Of a DNA stretch of 64,000 bases, positions 20,918-56,536 are shown piece by piece; position 1 is the stretch's first letter, and every line of letters begins with the position of its first letter. The notes below the pieces were generated by a model. It saw only the letters and a list, made by a program, of their open reading frames with translations, was not told the DNA's origin and searched no databases. Origin of the DNA: Lumbricus terrestris (taxonomy: Eukaryota; Annelida; Clitellata; Crassiclitellata; Lumbricidae); contig OX457047.1 in assembly GCA_949752735.1 (NCBI GenBank), forward strand, positions 9,234,165-9,298,164, written 5' to 3'. Made by a program: the position numbers and the translations under genes.

Positions 20918-23437
20918 ATGCTGATGGAAGAAGACCAAATCACGTTCCGGAATCCAGCTTCCGAGGAAATTCGCACGTCTGCCGACGTCTTTACTCCGAC
21001 CGCTCGGGGATCGTCCATGGAGAAACGGTCGAACCGGAGACCGCTGATCGAGGAGCTCGGTTCCGATGACGAGGAGAGACCGGCGAGAAGCCTGTTGGAG
21101 GACGTCGATAGCCTGATCCGACGCCGACCTACGCCGATGAAACCCGGTCGCTTCGACGGAACAGGTTCGTTCGAGTCGTTTTTGGTGCAATTTGAGGTGT
21201 GCGCTAGCCATAACAAATGGACGGCTGCAGACAAGGTGGACCATTTACGATGTGCGTTAGAGAAAGCCACAACGCAACCTCTCTGGGATTTTGGAGCGCA
21301 GCCGAACGCAACCTACGAGGAACTTGTGGAACGCCTCCGCCAGCGATACGGGACGGAAGGACAAGCCGAAACCTTCCGTGCCCAGTTATACTACAGACGT
21401 CAACGAATGGGAGAAAGTCTCAGCGACCTGCTGCATGAGATCCGCCGTCTCGTAGTCTTGGCATATCCCGTTCCGTCCAATGAGACTACCCAGATAATTG
21501 CGAGGGACTTGTTTCTAGAGGCACTGCGAGACCGCGAACTTTCGCTGAAGGTTAGAGAGCGAGAGCCAAAGACTCTCGATGAAGCTTACCGGACCGCCCT
21601 GCGACTGGAAGCTTACCAGCAGGCCTCCGAGAACGACGACCGAAGGAGAACGCCGAATCGGGTACGAGGGACTCAGGAGACCGACCTGAGTGCCCAGCTG
21701 CAAGCGACGCTCGACCGATTCCTTACGGCGCAACGAGACGACCAACGCGAATGGCAACGCGAAATGGAGACGAGGATCGACCAACAGCTTCGCGAGCTGC
21801 GCAGTCAAGCATCGCCCAACGACGGACCGGGACGAGACCGTCGTCTTGGAGACCGCACCTCTGGAGATCGTCCACGGGAAGCTCCGAGGCCGGCGGTGAC
21901 CTGCTTCAACTGTGACCGAGTCGGTCACGTGGCTCGGAACTGTCGACAACCGCGCCGTTTCCGGAACCGCGGGAACGACGCTGGAACTGACGAGACGGAG
22001 GATTCGACGCCTCCGGTAGCCGTGAACCACACAACCCGTCCGACGCTGCCGAATCGTAACAGCAACAACGCTGTCTACGTGCGAGGGACGATCCACGGAC
22101 GTTCTCAACTATGCCTGATCGACACGGGATCGGAAGTCAGCTTGGTGCCTTCATCAACTGTCGACGGGTTAGAGCTTCGTTCAAGTAATCGTTCTTTGAT
22201 GGCTGCTAACGGGTCTGATATTCGGGTCCTGGGAGAGGTTTTGGTCCCCATAGATTTTGGGAGAGGTTTTAGTGTCCCGACCATGTTTTTGGTATCCGAT
22301 CAGATTACGGAACCCATGTTAGGCATGAACTGGCTCAGGGAACATCGCTGCAGATTAGGGTTTGGTGCTGGTGCTTTGTTTGTGGGCAGGAAACGCATCT
22401 CTCTTGTAAAGGGGAACGGTTCCATGTGGTGCCGACGTGTGATCGTCGCAGAAGAGGTTGTGGTATCCCCCAAATGTCAGGGTGATGTTCCGGTTAAAAC
22501 CATGTATGGGAATGTGTCCGCGGTTGCCCCCGCATGGATGACCGAGGCCCAGGAGATACGCCCCGGAGACCACCTGGCCCGTGTAGCGGTAGATGGTAAA
22601 GCTAACGCCCAGGTGCGAGTTGTGAATTTAACGGAGGACCCGGTAACTTTCACTAGGGACCAATTCTTGGGAGGATTACGCCCTGTGCAGGTGGAACAGA
22701 ATAAGTCCGGTATAACGGGAGAGGTTTGTCTAGTCCCACCTAGAGAGGTATTTCTTGAGGATTTTTCCAAAGAATGGTTACCTAGGAAACGGGTAAACGA
22801 TTTGATAATTCAGCCTGTAGACAAACAGGATAGCGTATCGGTTGCTTCGCCCGTAAGTCGAGTACTACTGCCGCAAAAGAAGTATGTGTGTGAAAGTTTG
22901 GATGATTTACCTTTGATAGGAGTGCAGCATAAGGTTTTTCTTAGCGGGATTTTCGGCTGTAGTAAATACGTGGGTACCCCCCTGAGGTTGAAATTTGGCG
23001 GGATCCTCTTTCGTAAACCTGGCCGTAAGATTTGCCAGTGTGTGGGAGAAATTAAATGCGGCCATCGGAGAAATAGAGACGAGGTTTTCCCACACGCCCC
23101 TGTCGCTGAAGTGGCGTTGTTGCGTGAGGACGTGACATGTGGACGAAAGACGGGTCCACGGGTCGACCCGACCCATGGTCAACCTCGAGAGTCGACCCGA
23201 CCTATGGTCCACCAGAAGGTCGAACCTCGACCTTGTCTCAAAAGATACTCGCCCGAAGAGAAGGACTTGACGGAAGCCCCGCCTCCTCCTCTGGTTGCCA
23301 GGGTGATTGACGCAGACAACGAACGAGGTGTCTGCCTGCGCGTTAGGCACGCAGTGATCGTCTTGCGCAGTAAACAGCGGCAGTCGTCCACTTTCTGCGC
23401 TGCTGTCGTCAATTGCGTCGAAACCATGGCCTTTTAG
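20918..23437 (+). CDS. gag-protease protein of element C (839 aa), no RT/INT
   Basis: The N-terminal part is a Ty3/gypsy-type gag, opening with PGRFDGTGSFESFL near residue 72. A CCHC zinc knuckle CFNCDRVGHVARNC lies near residues 329-342. A retropepsin-like domain follows, with LIDTGSEVSLVP near residue 400 and MLGMNWLREH beyond it. The region after the protease resembles what links protease to reverse transcriptase in other gypsy elements, but the frame then runs through about 250 residues with no catalytic motif and stops. Family polyproteins normally continue for a further thousand or so residues of pol. The protein could build particles and process itself but could not copy or integrate DNA. 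The ATG at 20918 is the first one preceding the gag core in frame. It is not a cellular gene, because it lies between LTRs. Confidence 0.85.
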   Translation: MLMEEDQITFRNPASEEIRTSADVFTPTARGSSMEKRSNRRPLIEELGSDDEERPARSLLEDVDSLIRRRPTPMKPGRFDGTGSFESFLVQFEVCASHNKWTAADKVDHLRCALEKATTQPLWDFGAQPNATYEELVERLRQRYGTEGQAETFRAQLYYRRQRMGESLSDLLHEIRRLVVLAYPVPSNETTQIIARDLFLEALRDRELSLKVREREPKTLDEAYRTALRLEAYQQASENDDRRRTPNRVRGTQETDLSAQLQATLDRFLTAQRDDQREWQREMETRIDQQLRELRSQASPNDGPGRDRRLGDRTSGDRPREAPRPAVTCFNCDRVGHVARNCRQPRRFRNRGNDAGTDETEDSTPPVAVNHTTRPTLPNRNSNNAVYVRGTIHGRSQLCLIDTGSEVSLVPSSTVDGLELRSSNRSLMAANGSDIRVLGEVLVPIDFGRGFSVPTMFLVSDQITEPMLGMNWLREHRCRLGFGAGALFVGRKRISLVKGNGSMWCRRVIVAEEVVVSPKCQGDVPVKTMYGNVSAVAPAWMTEAQEIRPGDHLARVAVDGKANAQVRVVNLTEDPVTFTRDQFLGGLRPVQVEQNKSGITGEVCLVPPREVFLEDFSKEWLPRKRVNDLIIQPVDKQDSVSVASPVSRVLLPQKKYVCESLDDLPLIGVQHKVFLSGIFGCSKYVGTPLRLKFGGILFRKPGRKICQCVGEIKCGHRRNRDEVFPHAPVAEVALLREDVTCGRKTGPRVDPTHGQPRESTRPMVHQKVEPRPCLKRYSPEEKDLTEAPPPPLVARVIDADNERGVCLRVRHAVIVLRSKQRQSSTFCAAVVNCVETMAF

Positions 23438-23923
23438 TTTTGGCCCGTTGGCCGTCGAATTGTTATTTTATATTTGTGGTTGTGAACCAATAAGCGTGCT
23501 CTTCACTTCTTCAGAGACTTTTTCTATTGTGGACTGATGGTATGGTGGACGATTTAGAGATCGCATATATATCGTATACGTAGAATGCCTAGAAAAAAGG
23601 GCGCTTTTCGTTTGGGCCGTTGGCCACTTTTGTGTTTATGTGCCTTAAATATTTCTTTAAGATGTGTACGTTTTTGGGCCGTTGGCCACATTGTGTGAAC
23701 GACGGAACAGTTTAGTCGGAACTTTAACGTAAACTTTTATGAGACCCGTTGGTCTTTTGGTTGAACAGTAGGGTCAGTGGACGATCAAGGACATTGTATT
23801 TTTGAGACTTGGCCCGTTGGCCGCTTTGTTTACACCCAGTTGGGTTTTGCTTTGAGCCATGTGGCTCGTCCCTATTTTTAGTTTGCGGGAGTGGGGACAC
23901 TCCCATTCGTAGTGGGAGGGAGA
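23438..23923 (+). other. 3' untranslated region of element C with hairpin row
   Basis: Noncoding between the gag-protease stop and the 3' LTR. It contains eight short perfect hairpins between 23442 and 23904. Four use the motif GGCC-(C)GTT-GGCC; the others have different stems and four-base loops. No ORF of note. Confidence 0.7.
23911..23923 (+). other. Polypurine tract of element C
   Basis: AGTGGGAGGGAGA ends at the first base before the 3' LTR. Confidence 0.75.
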
Positions 23924-25014
23924 TGTAGCGAACCTGGCGGCCCGCTCTCCTTGCTAAGCCACGCCCACTCGAGGCAAGTTCCTTGTTAGCTCCGCCCCTT
24001 GAGGCAAGTTCCTGAGGCAAGTTCCTTGTTAGCCCCTCCCTCCAGAGGCAAGTTCCTTAGCGGTCGAGGCAAGTTCCTGAGGCAAGTTCCTTGCTACCCC
24101 CTCCCTCCAGAGGCAAGTTCCTGAGGCAAGTTCCTTGCTAGCCACGCCCCTTGAGGCAAGTTCCTGAGGCAAGTTCCTTGTTAGCCACGCCCTTTGAGGC
24201 AAGTTCCTGAGGCAAGTTCCTTAGCGGTCGAGGCAAGTTCCTCGTTAGCCCCTCCCTCCAGAGGCAAGTTCCTTAGCGGTCGAGGCAAGTTCCTGAGGCA
24301 AGTTCCTTGCTAGCTCCGCCCACTTGAGGCAAGTTCCCTAGAACTTGAGGCAAGTTCCTAGATAGGCCACGCCCATTTGAGGCAAGTTCCCTAGATTAGG
24401 TGCCTGCCCGTAGATTGTATAAATAGACGTGGACAGATGACATAGACAGCTCAGAAGACACAGTGCGAGGCGGAGCTCTCGCAGAAAGCTCAGACGATAC
24501 AGCGCGAGGCGGAGCTCTCGCAGGAGCTCGGAAGATACCGCACGAGGCGAAGGACACAGTTGACGACAGAGCCGACAGACGATACCGCACGAGGCGAAGC
24601 TCACGGACGACAGTACGAGGCAGACAGTAGATACCGTCATCGACGACGAGGAGCGACGGCCAGGAGAAGACGTCTGGACGGCGACGTGGCGACGTGCGAG
24701 AACGACGACGGAGAGCGACACACGGACGGACACGGACGGAACCGACGTTGACAGCTCTGCAGAATACGGCCATCCCTGGGGTGCAGAGGCTTTCCTATCG
24801 TCGTCTGGTTTCGTGCTACAATAAATCGTGTCGCAGAAGATATCGTGTCGTTGTCTGATTTACGGGTTGACATTCAGGAGAACTGCAAGGACTAAGCCCT
24901 TCGATATACTCCGGAGGCCGGACCCACGTGACCTCGAACCTCTCGTGTAGGTTTCCGCGCGACACACACTGTTCGTCGCGTAAGGAGGGTCGGTGGTCGG
25001 CCATTTTTGTTACA
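23924..25014 (+). repeat. 3' LTR of element C
   Basis: 1091 bp. It matches the 5' LTR without visible difference for about the first 700 bp (all of U3). It then diverges with substitutions and a net 15-bp length difference through the last 360 bp or so. Confidence 0.9.
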
Positions 25015-25019
25015 GTATG

Positions 25020-25565
25020 TATGTTGGTCTGTCGGACTCTGTCCGATTCCATGACTGTCTGCGTGCCTGCCCGTCTGTCTGCATATAGCCTATATATTTA
25101 TGTTGGTCTGTCCGATTCCGTATACCTGCCTGTCTCTGTGCCTGTCCGTCTGTCTGTCTGTCAGCGCGTGTCTGTTGGTCTATCCACTTGCCTACCTGTC
25201 TGTCTGTCTGCCTGTCCATCTCCCTGTCTAGGCGTAAGTCTGTTGGTATGTCCTTTTGCTGCCTTTCTCTCTGTCTATGCGTAAGTCTGCATGTTTGTCT
25301 GTCCGTCTGGCTGCCTGCCTAATGCCTATCTATGCAAACGTCTATTGGTCTGTCCGCCTGCATGCATGCCTGTTTGTCTGTGTTCCTGTCCGTCTCTCTG
25401 TCCCCTCGTAAGTCTGTTAATCTGTCCTCTGCCTGTCTGTCTGTGCATGTGCCTGCTCGTGTGTATGTCTGCTCGTGAATTTGCTGGACTGTCCGTCTAC
25501 CTACCTGGCTGCCTGTCTGCCTGTCGGTCTCTCTGCCTGCGCGTAAGTCTGCCTGCCATGTAGGC
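25020..25565. repeat. Degenerate CTGTCTGC/GTCTGTCC low-complexity tract
   Basis: About 540 bp of imperfect 4-bp (GTCT/CTGC) repeats. ORFs here are Cys/Leu/Pro-rich by composition only. Confidence 0.75.
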
Positions 25566-27069
25566 TGAGTGTTTGAATGTCTCTGGCCGTCAAGAACTTA
25601 TAGCATAAGAATGGCAGGAAATAACGATTTGGGAGACACAGATGCGTCGCCCTTCTCACGATTTAAAGGCTCTTATTTTTGTAATGCCGAGTTAATAATT
25701 TTGAAAGCCCAAAACACGAAAAAGTGTCGACTTAATAGTGATTGCAAGCAACGTAGTACCTTGATTGGGATTCTTCATAAACTTCATTGTTCGGTGGAAT
25801 GGCAATAGATAACGGTTAAGGCTGTAGGCCTATATTCGTCTCTATGTCAGTCCTTCCCATTGTCAGTCCTTCGGTCTGTCCTTCCCTCTTTGTGGCAGTC
25901 TTATCATCTGCATGTCTGTTCTTATCTTTATCTATGCGCCCATGATCATGGGCGGAGAATTAGGGGGGACAGCGGGGGAACGGTCCCCTCCAAAGTTTGT
26001 GGTGGGGGATAAAGATGCTTATACCCCCACCCTAATATTTCAGAAATATCCTCGTAAGTCTGTTTATCTGTCCTCTACCAATCTGTCTGTGTGCTATCTG
26101 TCCAGTGTTATCCTCTGTTTATCCATAATGAGCAATTTTGTTAAGATGGCAACTTAAAATGTCACCATTACAGTTTGCATGTTAATTGTTCAATATATTT
26201 TAAAAAATGGGAGGGAACATTTATTGAAGCCTTAAACCATGCCTCTGACCACTGAAATCACGAATAATTGTGTGAAGATGAAAGTTAAAAACTACGGTCC
26301 TAGGCCGCATCCATTCGAACTTACCAATAAAAACAATAAAAATTTCATAACACGGATGCTGTATAAAAAGGTTTACTAGACTTTATTCGCTGCTCCTCTG
26401 TGCTTGTTAACTGTCGCGTTATGTCGACTGGTTTTTCAATAAAACGAATATTATTATTCAGTGTGGAAATGAAAAAATCGTATATAATTGGGATGCAACA
26501 CTCCGAAGTTTTAAACCATGACAAGCATTGAAAACTGAGAAATTTTATTAAGTTGACAACTTAAATTCCTACACATTAGGCCTACTGCTTGGAAATTAAG
26601 CAAATTCGAACAATGTGGAGAGGACATATAGTGAAGTCTTAAGCCATGTCTTGCAATGAAATTATGAGATTTTTTAGATCACAGCCTAAAATGTTTCCAT
26701 AAAAGTGTTGAAATTTCAAAAATGAAAAAGAATGAGTAGAAAACTTTTGAAGTCTGATGAACAATTTCGTTAAAATGACAGCCTAAAATGCTTCCATTGC
26801 AGTATGGAAAGTCAAAACATTTCGTCATTGGGAACAGGGACAATTTGATGTCTTAGACCAGGACCATTAGCACTGAAATGATGAGCGATTTCGTTAAATG
26901 ACAGTCTAAAATGCCCCCCAAAGTTCGGACCAAGTCTCCGCCTTTGCCCATGACTTTTATGTGTGCGTGTGACCGTTTGCCTGTCTGCGCGTATGTCTGA
27001 TTGTCTGTCTGCAAGGGAATAATAATAGCACTTTAACACAAATTTTATATCGATATCACCTTAAATAGA
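25566..27069. other. Intergenic with diverged tandem blocks
   Basis: No gene. From about 26140 to 26930 a block with the words TTTCGTTAAAATGACA, CCTAAAATG and CTTAAACCATG recurs three or four times with heavy divergence. Inverted CATGGGCGGAGA / TCTCCGCC segments at 25947 and 26936 may mark the ends of an old element, but no target duplication was seen. Confidence 0.35.
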
Positions 27070-27180
27070 ATGGTTGCACGACAACTGGTCTGCAGACAAC
27101 TCGTCTAACCACAACTGGTCTACAGACAACTGGTCTAACGACAACTGGTCTACAGACAACTGGCCTAACGACAACTGGTG
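27070..27180. repeat. ACAACTGGTCTAACG/ACAG minisatellite
   Basis: Seven to eight units of about 15 bp with core ACAACTGGTCT. Confidence 0.85.
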
Positions 27181-27495
27181 ACACTAAATCGGCGGCGGCG
27201 CCCAAGAAATTCGGCGACGGCGGCGACGGCGTCGCGGAGTGGTCGGCGCAGAGCTCTGCCTTTAACCCTTTCCGGTTGCTCTTTGTACTCGATTTGCATG
27301 CAAAGAATTGGAAATCCTGCAGGTATACTTATGTAGGCCGAACAGAGACGAACGACTAAAAATGGTCATCAGAAAATATCTCCGCCAAAGGGCACGCCAG
27401 ATTAAAATTGATGGCTGTGCAGTTCAAAGGAATTCGTTTAAAAAGTTCTGGTCTAAACCTCGTTTTAAGACAGTCTGAAAATGCTTGCTGTGCAG

Positions 27496-27759
27496 CAGTG
27501 GCGCAGCCAGGGATTTATGATGGTTTTTTTATAGCCTGGCAGAATGCCCTTCCTGACACCAACCCAACAGTTTTAGGCCTACAGTAATTTAAAAGGGAAT
27601 AAAGTAGCAAAGGGAATAAAGTGAGAAAAGCAATTGTTACTACAAGTAATTGTTTTGTTCTTTCTTATTTCGGTTGATAAATAACCTTTAAAAACCTTTT
27701 TTCTAAGCCAATGGGGGTTTACCCCCGAAACCCCCTCCCCCTCATTGGCTACGCCACTG
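27496..27759. mobile_element. hAT-type MITE (264 bp)
   Basis: The ends are CAGTGGCGCAGCCAG and the inverted GGCTACGCCACTG. It is flanked by the perfect 8-bp duplication CTGTGCAG (27488-27495 and 27760-27767). Noncoding. Confidence 0.85.
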
Positions 27760-28089
27760 CTGTGCAGGACCGAGTGCAAGAGCGGATGAATGAACGGACG
27801 GACGGACGAAAGAATGAATGGACCAACTTCCTCCGATTGACTCGAGACATCCAAACGGGAAGCGAGTGTATACCTAAGGGAGGACAGAATGATCGATATC
27901 TACATGTATTGTCATTGTATTGACCCATAGTTTGTCTCCTTTGATTGATTTCTTCGCTTCATCCTCCTCCTCGAATGACTGCAGACAACTGAACTGGCAA
28001 AATGTGCAAAAAATTGACAATACGCCTAAATAAAGAAAGAGACAGGATGCTCTTATAGACAAGGCTCAGAGTTGGAAAGAATTGGGTTC

Positions 28090-28500
28090 AGGCTTAGGGG
28101 AGGAGAGATCGCGAGAATCGAGGAGAAGAGGAGGGGAGAGGAGGAAGTGGTGAAGAGGAGAAGAGTGGAGAGGAAAGCTCAAAAGTGGAGAGGAGGAAAG
28201 GAGTGGAGAAGCGAGGAGTGGAGTGAAGTAGAGTGGAGTAGCCTATAGTGAAGTGGAGTGGAATGGGGTGGAATGGAACGGAGTGGCGTGTAGCGGAATG
28301 GAGATGAGAGTAATGGATTGGGTGGTGTGGAATGGGATGGAATGGAGCGGTGAGGAGCAGAGAGAAGAAAACTGGATTGGAGTAGAGAGGAGTTGATGGG
28401 GTGGGTAGTGTAGGGTGGAGTGTAGTGGAGTGAAGGAGAGTGAAGTAGAGTGGAGAGGAGTAGAGTGGAGAGAAGACATGCGAGAGAGGTCGTAGCGTCA
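28090..28500. repeat. GAGTGGA-rich purine tract
   Basis: About 400 bp of strand-asymmetric G/A repeats (GAGTGGAGT, GAATGGAAT units). The minus-strand Pro/Ser/His ORFs are compositional. Confidence 0.8.
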
Positions 28501-28573
28501 GCGTACGCTCAAATTCACTCATTCACTGGCTTCCTTTTCCTGTTGCCACTCGTATCCAGTCCGAGAATATGAT

Positions 28574-28612
28574 TTTGTATAGCGCCTCTTCGAGAAACAC
28601 ACTCAGAGTCGC
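28574..28612 (-). repeat. SINE/LINE 3' tail fragment
   Basis: TATAGCGCCTCTTCGAG followed by ACTCAGAG, the inverted form of the conserved tail seen in the SINEs at 37473 and 41061. Confidence 0.5.
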
Positions 28613-29145
28613 TTAGTCGACGTCACACCGAATTTAACGCACCTACCATTGATCGCTAGGTGGCCAGAAATATAGGACCGCAGCAACAGGTGCACGCTCC
28701 GAACAGAGACAGTGAAATTGCCAAGCGCCAACGGGGGACCTCACTAAATACATTCAGATAATTAATTGCTTATTACAAACGCGATGGACCGTTGCTGCCT
28801 TTGCAACGGACAACAGCAACAGCAGCAGCAGCAGCAGCTGTGTGGTTCGCGTGTCATTTATTATTGTAGCCGGTGTACTTGATCGCTCCCTCCTACAGTC
28901 TTCACCCTCCGTCCCTCTTCCCACAAGTCGGTCTCTCCTCTCAACAACCCTCTGTCGTCTCCCTGATCGGGCGTTCTGTCACGCGTTCATTCCATCCTGT
29001 CTGTCTCTGGTTCTGTCTGTCTATGTTTCTGTCTGTCTCTGTTTCTGTCTGTCTGTGTCTATGTCTGCCTGTCTCTGTCGGTCGGTCTCTCTGTGTCTAT
29101 GTCTGCCTGTCTCTCCCTGGCTCTCCATGGCCCTCCCCTGGCTGA

Positions 29146-29298
<153 letters not shown>

Positions 29299-29876
29299 TC
29301 ATTTCCACCATCTATTCTTTCCATTACTCTTCGTCTCGTTTCACTCCCCTCTCCCATTCACTTCTGCATTTCGTCGCCTCCTACCTCGTTACATTTTCAC
29401 CCTCCCCTTTTCCTTCTCTCCCTCTTCCTCATTTCCCTCCCTTCTTTCCCGTCCAATCTCCCTTCTGCACATCCTTCCTTGCGTCACCTCCCATCACTAC
29501 CTCAATCCTTCCTCTTTAGCATCCCTCCCTGCCTCCCTATTCCTCTCCTCTCACCTCAATCTCCCTCCCAACCGCTTTTTGTATTCCTCTTTCTCCCCTC
29601 CTCTCTATCTTCCTCGTTTTCCTCTTTGTCTCTCTGTTTCTCTCTTCTCAATCTCCCTCCCAGCCTTTCTTTTGTATCCTTCTCTGACTCCATGCTTCTA
29701 TCCTTTCCTCTCCATCTTCTTCCCAGCCTCCCTGTCGTATCCCCTCTTCCTCCCTGCTCCTCTCTCCCTCAATCTCCCTCCCTGCCATTCCACCCACAGT
29801 CATCCCACGCAATAGCAATCTACGTCATCCGTGCGATAGGTGCACCACGTCAGAACCGCATCCATCAGAGCGGTGC

Positions 29877-29877
<1 letters not shown>

Positions 29878-29933
<56 letters not shown>

Positions 29934-30098
29934 AAGCAGAAGCAGCAGAAGCAGCAGCAGCAGAAGCAGCAGCAGCAGAAGCAGCAGCAGCGGTGCCATC
30001 AGCAGCAGAAGCAGCAGCAGAAGCAGCAGCAGAAGCAGCAGAAGCAGCAGCAGCAGAAGCAGAAGCAGCAGAAGCAGCAGCAGCAGAAGCAGCAGTGG
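29878..30098. repeat. (AGC)n / AGCAGA trinucleotide array
   Basis: About 220 bp of CAG/AAG triplets ending 262 bp before the PTPRN-like start codon. It could be transcribed in the 5' leader. Poly-Ala, poly-Ser and poly-Leu ORFs over it are artefacts. Confidence 0.9.
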
Positions 30099-30245
30099 TG
30101 CCAGCAGCGGCCAGTGGCACTGCAGCAGAGCCTGGCCGCAGCAACAGCAACAGCACAGACTAACGGCGACACACACACGCATACGCCCATACACATCGTT
30201 CACGCACATACACACCGTGGCATTGTTTGTGAAAAAGACATCGGT

Positions 30246-30259
30246 GGCGGCCATATTGG
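30246..30259 (+). promoter_or_regulatory. Possible YY1-like / inverted CCAAT site upstream of PTPRN-like gene
   Basis: GGCGGCCATATTGG contains a GCGGCCAT word (YY1-like) and ATTGG (inverted CCAAT), about 100 bp before the start codon. No TATA box was seen nearby. Assignment by motif only. Confidence 0.3.
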
Positions 30260-30359
30260 AACGGCAAGCAGCCAGATCTGCCGCGTCCTAACAGCTGGTC
30301 ATGTCCGGCGTCGAACCCGAGACCCGGATCCCGCGTGGAAGCCAGTGAACCGCCTCGGA

Positions 30360-56536
<26,177 letters not shown>

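Larger units (their letters stand above)
19773..25014 (+). mobile_element. Non-autonomous gag-protease LTR retrotransposon C
   Basis: A 5242-bp element: LTR (19773-20848), primer site, one gag-protease ORF, about 490 nt of untranslated sequence, polypurine tract, LTR (23924-25014). It is flanked by GTAT on both sides (19769-19772 and 25015-25018), a possible 4-bp target duplication. There is no reverse transcriptase, RNase H or integrase in any frame. Its LTR termini (TGTAGCG ... GTTACA) match those of element B at the ends. It would depend on enzymes supplied in trans. Confidence 0.85.

Noticed and set aside
20245..22108. Minus-strand ORFs of 196-341 aa across the element C gag
   Set aside because: Antisense shadows of a GC-rich coding frame. 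The plus strand carries the zinc knuckle and protease.
25943..26949. 1-kb element bounded by CATGGGCGGAGA and its inverse
   Set aside because: The inverted match is short and interrupted, and no target duplication could be found.
30114..30359. Upstream in-frame ATG as the PTPRN-like start
   Set aside because: It would place the hydrophobic signal sequence about 82 residues in. The ATG at 30360 gives a standard signal peptide.
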